Assembly: GCA_028706835.1 (NCBI GenBank)
Contig: JAQTVL010000244.1
Location: 1 to 6,879, forward strand
Direction: 5' to 3'
DNA: 6,879 nt
Source of the DNA: Phycisphaerae bacterium
GTDB taxonomy: Bacteria > Planctomycetota > Phycisphaerae > JAJVII01
Shown here: piece by piece, positions 1 to 5,028 of the stretch
How the letters are laid out: each line of letters opens with the position of its first letter
Position numbering within the stretch: the stretch's first letter is position 1
The notes under the pieces: generated by a model
What the model saw: only the letters and a program-made list of their open reading frames with translations
Told to the model about the DNA's origin: nothing
Database searches by the model: none
Made by a program: the position numbers and the translations under genes

Positions 1-112
1 CGTGCTCGATGCCCAGGTTGACGTCGCGGACGTTGGTCAACTTGGTGGCGGCCGTGCTTCCTTTGGCGCCGTAGTAAATCTCGCCCTCAAAGGACATTTT
101 GCGAACTGCCAT
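1..112 (-). CDS. Probable major tail tube protein, N-terminal fragment
   Basis: The gene starts at the ATG whose first base is 112 and runs off the left edge, so only 37 residues are visible. They begin MAVRKMSFEGEIYYG and continue through a 'TKLTNVRDVNLGIEH' stretch. The pattern of a short N-terminus, 'YYG', then 'LTNVRDV.L' resembles the first beta strands of phage tail tube proteins, the subunits that polymerise into the tail lumen. A strong Shine-Dalgarno sequence, AAGGAG at 119-124, lies 6 bases upstream; it is one of the best in the window and fits a highly expressed structural protein. The position directly after a gp10-like tail-completion gene also fits, since tail tube genes usually follow the connector genes. 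The call rests on a short fragment plus gene order. Another tail structural protein remains possible. Confidence 0.6.
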   Translation of the reverse strand, partial: MAVRKMSFEGEIYYGAKGSTAATKLTNVRDVNLGIEH

Positions 113-118
113 GGTTTT

Positions 119-124
119 CTCCTT
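119..124 (-). promoter_or_regulatory. Shine-Dalgarno site of the tail tube gene
   Basis: The minus strand reads AAGGAG followed by 6 bases and ATG at 112. It lies in the 16-base gap after the stop of the tail-completion gene at 129. This close match to the ribosome anti-Shine-Dalgarno sequence fixes the start of the next gene. Confidence 0.75.
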
Positions 125-128
125 GGGA

Positions 129-527
129 TCAGGGTCGGATGGTTCCAATCCAGAGGCCGGCGAAACGCGGGGCCGCGGCTTCCAGGGCGGGCAACATGAA
201 CGGGCGGCGCTCGAATCTCTCACGGCGGCCGGCAACGCGCCCGGCTCGTTCGTGCGGTTCTCCGCCCGTGCCTATCCGGGAATAGGCCGTGCCGATGAGC
301 GTGGTTTCCTTGTCCGCTCCGATCTGGATGGCGGCCGGCAACTCGCCGGCTCTGGTGTGCGGTGGCGTATCCGGCGACGACGGACGGCGAGAGACGCGGA
401 TCGAGCCTCTGGCCAGGTCGCGGACCAGCTCCGCGGCCTGTTGCAGGTTGCGCGGCTTGGCTCGGTCCGTGGCTTCGGTGATACGGTCCAGGTGGTCCTC
501 GATTTGTACGCTGGTGCCGAGTTGCAT
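129..527 (-). CDS. HK97 gp10-like tail-completion (neck) protein
   Basis: A 132-residue protein that probably acts at the head-tail interface or tail end during assembly. An amphipathic helix (about residues 8-42) leads into 'SPDTPPHTRAGELPAAI' (51-67), matching the 'PG.PPh.RtG.L..si' signature common in HK97 gp10-like proteins. A beta-rich core follows (about 68-88), then 'ERRPFMLPALEAA' (106-118), matching the family's conserved 'RPFm.PAle' end helix. Length is normal for the family. Start choice: the ATG at 527 overlaps the upstream TAA by one base (TAATG), with GAGG/AAGG 7-13 bases upstream inside the preceding gene, so translation is probably coupled. The body between the signature and the end helix is Arg-rich. 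In lambda the corresponding job is done by Z. The call rests on motif memory and gene order. Confidence 0.75.
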   Translation of the reverse strand: MQLGTSVQIEDHLDRITEATDRAKPRNLQQAAELVRDLARGSIRVSRRPSSPDTPPHTRAGELPAAIQIGADKETTLIGTAYSRIGTGGEPHERAGRVAGRRERFERRPFMLPALEAAAPRFAGLWIGTIRP

Positions 528-1015
528 TATGTGGCCTTCACCTCATAGGCGACGCGGGCCACGCCCACAAACAGGTTAGCCTTGTCGAGCAAGCGGCCGT
601 CGTAGGGAACGAAGTTATCGAGCTCGTCTGGGGCCGGTTCGTCGAAACTGACGTCGTCATAGTCGGTGACGGTGATCTCTCGCGGCTTGCCTCCGTCGTT
701 GGACAGGTAATCCCAGATTTCGCCCACCAGTTTTGCCAGGGCGTCGCAGGCCGAGGTGTTGGACGCCATGGCTTGCTGTCGCACGGCCACGTCGATCGGC
801 ACTCGCACGGACCACGAGGCGCGATCTTGGCGGGTAATCGCCGGGAAGCCGAACAGGACGTCTACGCGGACGGCCGCGCAGTTCTCGAGCTCTACCCCGG
901 TTTCGTAGGATCTCGCGGCGGCGAAGCTGGTCGAGAACGCGGCCGCGGAAACGCCAGCATTCAGCGTGGCGACCACGGCATCAGCAACAGCGATGGCAAC
1001 TTCGCTTGGGTTCAT
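527..1015 (-). CDS. Probable tail terminator protein
   Basis: A 162-residue alpha/beta protein. It opens with a helix ('EVAIAVADAVVATLNAG', about 4-20). A beta region with 'CAAVRVDVLFG' (46-56) and 'RASWSVRVPIDVAVRQQA' (65-82) follows, then a helix 'ACDALAKLVGEIWDYL' (about 88-103), and a last strand pair ending in 'VGVARVAYEV'. Two adjacent hydrophobic strands followed by one long helix resemble the tail-terminator fold of lambda U and its relatives, which caps the tail tube and meets the head connector. The position between a head-closure gene and a gp10-like gene supports a neck role. Its ATG overlaps the upstream stop as ATGA (4 bases), a coupled start. Its own Shine-Dalgarno is weak (GGA only), so it probably depends on reinitiation. 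The function is inferred from fold pattern and order, with no catalytic motif expected. Confidence 0.6.
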   Translation of the reverse strand: MNPSEVAIAVADAVVATLNAGVSAAAFSTSFAAARSYETGVELENCAAVRVDVLFGFPAITRQDRASWSVRVPIDVAVRQQAMASNTSACDALAKLVGEIWDYLSNDGGKPREITVTDYDDVSFDEPAPDELDNFVPYDGRLLDKANLFVGVARVAYEVKAT

Positions 1016-1371
1016 GTGGTCCGTTTCAGGTAAACGACAATCTGCGTGCCGGCCGCGTCATGCGGTTCCCAGCATCGCCCCTTGAGCCGCGGGGTTACGG
1101 TATAGACGGTGGTCCCGGCGGTGAACGTGTCGCCGCGGGCGGGTGTGGCCGCCACGTCGTCTATCAGGTAGTCGGCGGCATCGACCAGGATGGCAACGGA
1201 CAGCGTGGTCTGGGTGACCCCGTGGTCGTCGGTTTCTTGGGTCTCCTGCAGCAGGAGCTGGCCCGACACTGTAGCCGAGGAGTCGCCGCGGGCCAGGGTG
1301 TAGTCCCGGGCGTACACCTCGGCCAGCATGGCGCTGGCCGCATCCCAGTCATCGTCAAACGGCGTTGCCAT
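1012..1371 (-). CDS. Lambda FII-like head-closure / head-tail joining protein
   Basis: A 119-residue protein. The N-terminal helix 'FDDDWDAASAMLAEVYA' (5-21) is followed by an all-beta body, 'ATVSGQLLLQE' (33-43) and 'TTLSVAILVDAADYL' (54-68). The body ends with 'RGDTFTAGTTVYTVTPRLKGRCWEP' (79-103) and a final strand 'TQIVVYLKRT'. The pattern of an N-terminal acidic helix, a small beta barrel and a late 'GDT...G..Y.V......' hairpin matches the lambda gpFII / head-closure family. Those proteins seal the portal after DNA packaging and provide the tail docking site. The length is close to lambda FII (117 residues). The start at 1371 lies 17 bases inside the glycosyltransferase gene and has AGGA at 1378-1381 with a 6-base spacer. 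The stop overlaps the next start as ATGA. Confidence comes from overall similarity and position; sequence identity in this family is low. Confidence 0.65.
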   Translation of the reverse strand: MATPFDDDWDAASAMLAEVYARDYTLARGDSSATVSGQLLLQETQETDDHGVTQTTLSVAILVDAADYLIDDVAATPARGDTFTAGTTVYTVTPRLKGRCWEPHDAAGTQIVVYLKRTT

Positions 1372-2221
1372 CGGGTGTCCTGGCGGTTTCTTGCGGGATC
1401 ATGTCGGGATCGTAGGGGCTCGGCGGCGGTATGGTGTCCATGCGGGCTGGCGAGTTGCGCCATCGCGGGGCGTTCGCTTCGTCGCCATCCGTCCATGCGC
1501 CCCAGGCTGCTTGGTTCGAATAGACCGCCCGCCCCTCGTGGTAGAGGGGAATCTTGCGCGTGGCGTAGACCCGGGCGCCGAGTTGCCAGGCGCGGTAGCT
1601 AAACCAGTAGTCCTCGGAGCGTGCGGCGAGTGGCTGGAACTTTCCGTCACGGCGGCCGTAGCGCTTTGGGAAATTGAACCAGCAAAACAAGTCCCCGTTG
1701 GCTTCCGTCTTCAGGAAGCGGCCATCGCGAAGGTCGATTAGGGTTAAGCCGAAATTGACCAGGAGGGGCCAGTCCGGGTAGCCGAAGTCGGCCGCGCCAA
1801 ACGTCTCGGGTAGATCGAACATTTCGCGGACGGTCACGGCTCGATGGACGCACCACTCATCGCCGGGCTTTGCGACCCCCGTCGACAAACAGCCTGTCCA
1901 GTCCTTTTTCGGGATGGCCGCGGCCATGATGTGGGCACGCTTGGCGTCGGCCTCATCGGCCAGGATGTCCAGCCAGCGCTCTCCATCGTCGCGAATCATG
2001 GGAACCACGTCCGAGTGGATATACGCCACGTGGGTGCAACGGCCTTCCTCGAAGGCGTTCAGCGCGCGGCACCATAGCGAATTATGGTTGTCGATCGAGC
2101 GCGGACTGGGCTCGACGACGGCGTGGTGCTTGCGCGTGCAGTGCTGCAGCATGGCGATCGCCGTCTCGATAAGGAGCGACGGGCCCGGAAACGCGAGGAA
2201 AATGCGGTGTTTTTCGGCCAT
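1355..2221 (-). CDS. GT-A type glycosyltransferase-like protein in the head module
   Basis: A 288-residue protein that looks like a GT-A fold, GT2-like glycosyltransferase, transferring a sugar from a nucleotide-sugar donor. Landmarks are a first beta strand 'HRIFLAFPGPSLL' (5-17); 'NHNSLWCRALNAF' (45-57), resembling the helix that precedes the donor site; and 'VAYIHSDVVPM' (65-75), a DxD-like metal/donor position reduced to one acidic residue (D71). They continue with 'VNFGLTLIDLRDG' (155-167), 'SEDYWFSYRA' (202-211) with the ED pair expected of a catalytic base, and 'PLYHEG' (225-230), the late His motif that often binds metal or phosphate. A Pro-rich tail (264-288) follows. No signal peptide or membrane segment is seen, so it is probably cytosolic. 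The frame stays open 136 codons upstream into the decoration gene, but that part is low-complexity. The ATG at 2221 directly precedes the first strand, though it lacks a good Shine-Dalgarno. The substrate is unknown; a virion protein or a host-surface glycan would fit. Confidence 0.72.
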   Translation of the reverse strand: MAEKHRIFLAFPGPSLLIETAIAMLQHCTRKHHAVVEPSPRSIDNHNSLWCRALNAFEEGRCTHVAYIHSDVVPMIRDDGERWLDILADEADAKRAHIMAAAIPKKDWTGCLSTGVAKPGDEWCVHRAVTVREMFDLPETFGAADFGYPDWPLLVNFGLTLIDLRDGRFLKTEANGDLFCWFNFPKRYGRRDGKFQPLAARSEDYWFSYRAWQLGARVYATRKIPLYHEGRAVYSNQAAWGAWTDGDEANAPRWRNSPARMDTIPPPSPYDPDMIPQETARTPDGNAV

Positions 2222-2269
2222 TGGTATGAAGGCGTGGTCAAAAAGGGTCAAGGATCGAACGTAAGGGGC

Positions 2270-2306
2270 GGGGCCGAGGGAGGCGCGAAGTCCTGCCCCC
2301 GGCCCC
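2270..2306 (-). other. GC-rich hairpin between decoration and glycosyltransferase genes
   Basis: The 100-base gap 2222-2321 holds a perfect 7-base inverted repeat, GGGGCCG and CGGCCCC on the transcript, separated by 23 bases that can partly pair further. No U-tract follows directly, so it is not a canonical intrinsic terminator. It could lower read-through or protect the capsid mRNA 3' end. The rest of the gap shows nothing clear. At this GC content a chance inverted repeat is possible. Confidence 0.3.
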
Positions 2307-2321
2307 TGGCGCTGGGAGACG

Positions 2322-3293
2322 CTACTGCGCGGCCAGGTCGGTGGACCGGACGCGCAGGAAATCGATTCGGACGTCGGGCACTTCGGCGCCGCCGGCGGTC
2401 TTCTCCACCAAGACCAGGGCCTTGAGCGGGCCGGTGGCCTTGCTGATGTCGAACGTGGTGGAGGCGAGGACCTCCACGGCATCGATGTACAAGTGGCAGT
2501 CCGACGGGTCGCGGGCATCGATCCAGAATTCTTGGTAGGTGCCCTCGGTGGCGTCGGCCGTGGTATTGGTGGCTGCCACCTCGGTGGTGCCGTCGTCGGA
2601 TTCGGCGTTGATGTCGGCGGCGTTGCCATTCATGGAGAAGAGCACCGCCTCGGTGATCCCGTCGGCGTCGGTCGTGCTGGTGCCGTTGGCCAGTCCCCAG
2701 ACGATGTCGACGGGGGCGGCGTCGCCCTTCTCCTGGACGTTGATCCGAGCCTCGAGGATCGGCCCATCGGCGAGCGGAACGCTGTCCACGCTCAACAGGT
2801 CCACGCACTGGGCGCCGGTCCCACTCGAGATAAGGAGCTTGTGGAACCCCTGCACGTCGCGGGTGGCGGTCGGCGTGGTGCCGGTGGCGACGCTGACGAA
2901 GAGGTGGCCCTCTTCGCCGCCGAGCTCGATCTGGTTCTGCTGGCGGGCGTTCAGGTTGACCACGGCCTCCGTGGCGGCGGCTGTGGCGTCCTTGTAGAAC
3001 GTGCCGCAGAAGAACGAGTCGGCGGTGCGGATCGGGGTCACGGTCCCGGCCGAGCGGTCCCAATAGGCGCGGCCGCCGGCCAGGCAGACCTTGTCAGCGA
3101 TCTTCTGGAGGGTCACCGGGCCCGAAACCCGGATTGAGGCCGTATCGCCGGAGACCAGGGCCCGCAAGCCTTGGACGTATCCGGCGCGGCCGTCGGCGAG
3201 TTGGATCACCTCGCCCGAGGAGTATCCGGCAGCCGGGGTCGTGACGGTAATCGTACCGTCATCCGGTGCGTACTTGGCAGCTTCCGTTGTCAT
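2322..3293 (-). CDS. Capsid decoration protein (DUF2190-like) with C-terminal lectin-like domain
   Basis: A 323-residue protein. Residues 1-116 look like the DUF2190 / capsid-cement family: 'TITVTTPAAGYSSGEVIQLADG' near the start, a central 'SGDTASIRVSGPVTLQK', then 'GGRAYWDRSAGTVTP' and 'GTFYKDATAA'. Those proteins bind the outside of expanded capsids and stabilise them. Family members are often near 110 residues, so about 200 residues are extra. Residues 145-320 are beta-rich and low in Lys and Arg. They include 'TYQEFWIDARDPSDCHLYIDAVEV' split across 252-275 and a closing strand 'VPDVRIDFLRVRS' (305-317), reminiscent of LamG/concanavalin-like jelly rolls. This part would project from the capsid surface. 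The ATG at 3293 has GAGG (3301-3304) with a 7-base spacer. The gene follows the capsid gene, the usual place for decoration proteins. The C-terminal fold is inferred by pattern only. Confidence 0.72.
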   Translation of the reverse strand: MTTEAAKYAPDDGTITVTTPAAGYSSGEVIQLADGRAGYVQGLRALVSGDTASIRVSGPVTLQKIADKVCLAGGRAYWDRSAGTVTPIRTADSFFCGTFYKDATAAATEAVVNLNARQQNQIELGGEEGHLFVSVATGTTPTATRDVQGFHKLLISSGTGAQCVDLLSVDSVPLADGPILEARINVQEKGDAAPVDIVWGLANGTSTTDADGITEAVLFSMNGNAADINAESDDGTTEVAATNTTADATEGTYQEFWIDARDPSDCHLYIDAVEVLASTTFDISKATGPLKALVLVEKTAGGAEVPDVRIDFLRVRSTDLAAQ

Positions 3294-3304
3294 GGCGAAA
3301 CCTC

Positions 3305-3355
3305 AAAAAAACGTGTGTGGTGTCAGGGGAAAAACGCGAGGCGAACGGTCACACG
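3305..3355 (-). terminator. Weak candidate attenuator after the capsid gene
   Basis: In the 70-base gap after the capsid stop, the transcript reads CGTGTG (3350-3355), a loop of 32 bases, then CACACG (3312-3317). Seven U residues (3305-3311) follow directly. Stem plus U-run is the layout of an intrinsic terminator, but the stem has only 6 pairs and the loop is long. The Shine-Dalgarno of the decoration gene begins immediately after. At most it would give partial termination, lowering decoration and connector expression relative to capsid. Confidence 0.22.
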
Positions 3356-3363
3356 GACGCGGA

Positions 3364-5028
3364 TCAACTGCCGCCGGTGCTCTTGTAGAGGCCGACGAAG
3401 TCCATGGCCGCGGCGCCGATGTCGAGCTTGATGTCCCAGCCTAGGCCCCACTGGCCGCGGTCCAGGACGAACGACCGGAGTTGCGGCTTGCGGCCGGTGC
3501 CGCGCAGGTAGGCCACCCGCACGGTGCGCGGGCCACCAGCGGACAGGTACCAGTTGGTCGCGTTCCCGGCATAGGCCTTGCCGGTGACCGGGTCGGTGAC
3601 TCCCATGGTGCTGAGGCGACCCTCGACCACCACGCCGAGGCGTTCGGCGGCGATGAGGTTGACGGGGATGTAGGTCGTGACTGCGGCTGAGGTCCCGGTC
3701 TGCGCCGCCTGGCCGCTGGTGGTCAGTTCGCGGGCGGTCCATTCGAGATCGCTCGGTACCATGAGCCACTTGGGCCGCACGTTGAGGGCGATCTTCTTGT
3801 CGCCCTCGAGGCGATTCTGCGACTGCATGGCGGTGATGCCGGCCTGGAGCGAGCTCTTTTCCAACGCGGCGGATCCCAGGTTGGCGTGTCCGCCGGCCGT
3901 GGTGATCGCCGTCGAGTTGAACAGCTTGCCCGAGTCGGCGACCAGGGCCGGATTCGCCAGGAGGATAGCGTAGACCAAGTCGGGGCGAAGGCGCCGGGCC
4001 GCCTTCCCCATCTCAGCCGGCATGCGCATGATGGCCCCGAAGCGGTCGTCGATGATGTCCTGATCGTCCGCCGTGAACTGCTTGGAGTATCGGGCGATCT
4101 TGTAGGTCTCGTGCGAGTCGGCGATCGTGGCGTCCTGCGCCTTGCCGCCGCGTGTGTGGCGGTCGAGGCTGGTCTTGGCGTTGAGGCTGATGTCTTCCTG
4201 GGTGAGGAAGTTCGGAACGTCCTCTTCGTCGCACCAGACCGTCGTGTCGGGCTCCTCCTCCCACCCCTCGATGAGTTTGGCGTACATATTCGTGGTGAAC
4301 ACGTAAGCCAGGGTGCCGCCGGACGGCGCGGACCGTTCGGCGTCGAACGCGTCGTCGACGTCCAGGAACCGGCGCCCGGTGTCCAGGAAGGCGCACTCGC
4401 GCGCCAGGTCGATGACGGACAGGCGGCGCAGCCGGTGGCCGGCCTCGAGGTCGCGCGGCGTCAGCACGTCGGACGGGTTCGGGTCGCGTCGCCCGGTGTG
4501 CATCATGGCGCGTTCCATCCCGCGCACGTTGTCGCCGACGAGCATGCCGGCCGCCAAGGAGCGGGCGTTGACCGCGGCGTCGCCGCCGATCGGCCCCGTG
4601 TGAGCCGACGGCACGTAGGGGGCCGGCGCGTTCTGGCCGGGTTGACGCAGGCCGCGCACGGTCGTCAAGAATTCCTGGCTGGCCCGGGCTACGTCCCACC
4701 CTTCGGCGATCGCTCGCTCGCGAATCGCCGCCGGCACGTCGGCCCCGGCCAGCTCGGTGAGCTGCCGCACGCGGTCCCGCTCGGCGGCGACTGCTTGCTG
4801 GCGGATGGCTTCGGGCGTGGGGTCGGTGCGAACCGGCGCCGGCGGCGTGGGCGGTGTGGGCGGTGGCGTGGGCGCGGGTTGGGGGACCGGCGGCGGATCG
4901 GCCGCGGCCGCGTCGGCGCGGGCCCGCTGGTCGGGCGACAGTTGGGCCAGGTAGGCCTGGGCCTCGGCGTCCGTCGCTTCGCGACGCAGCCCGATGGTTT
5001 CCAGGTAGGCGCGCAATCGTCGGTTCAT
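3364..5028 (-). CDS. Probable internal-start scaffold-capsid product (554 aa) nested in the fusion gene
   Basis: In the same frame as the fusion, the ATG at 5028 (residue 244) carries an independent Shine-Dalgarno, AAAGGA at 5036-5041, with a 7-base spacer. Initiation there would give a 554-residue protein made of the N-terminal helical module, Pro-rich linker, scaffold-like helices and the whole capsid domain, without the protease. This makes sense stoichiometrically, because a capsid needs hundreds of capsid subunits and few proteases. The lambda C / Nu3 pair is a known precedent for an in-frame internal start in a head gene. The copy of the N-terminal module at exactly this Met supports a true protein start. 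That both products are made is an inference. Confidence 0.6.
   Translation of the reverse strand: MNRRLRAYLETIGLRREATDAEAQAYLAQLSPDQRARADAAAADPPPVPQPAPTPPPTPPTPPAPVRTDPTPEAIRQQAVAAERDRVRQLTELAGADVPAAIRERAIAEGWDVARASQEFLTTVRGLRQPGQNAPAPYVPSAHTGPIGGDAAVNARSLAAGMLVGDNVRGMERAMMHTGRRDPNPSDVLTPRDLEAGHRLRRLSVIDLARECAFLDTGRRFLDVDDAFDAERSAPSGGTLAYVFTTNMYAKLIEGWEEEPDTTVWCDEEDVPNFLTQEDISLNAKTSLDRHTRGGKAQDATIADSHETYKIARYSKQFTADDQDIIDDRFGAIMRMPAEMGKAARRLRPDLVYAILLANPALVADSGKLFNSTAITTAGGHANLGSAALEKSSLQAGITAMQSQNRLEGDKKIALNVRPKWLMVPSDLEWTARELTTSGQAAQTGTSAAVTTYIPVNLIAAERLGVVVEGRLSTMGVTDPVTGKAYAGNATNWYLSAGGPRTVRVAYLRGTGRKPQLRSFVLDRGQWGLGWDIKLDIGAAAMDFVGLYKSTGGS

Noticed and set aside
2221..2251. A TTGACC -35-like hexamer just upstream of the glycosyltransferase, as an internal promoter
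   Set aside because: The matching -10 position reads about CATACC and would overlap the start codon, and nothing else supports a promoter.
2222..2629. Upstream extension of the glycosyltransferase frame by 136 codons
   Set aside because: The extension is Pro/Arg/Ser/Thr low-complexity and overlaps the well-supported C-terminal part of the decoration gene. The GT fold begins right after the ATG at 2221.
2248..3063. A 271-codon minus-strand frame overlapping the decoration gene
   Set aside because: It is Arg/Gly/His-rich shadow translation, whereas the other frame gives a clear DUF2190-like protein with a proper ribosome site.
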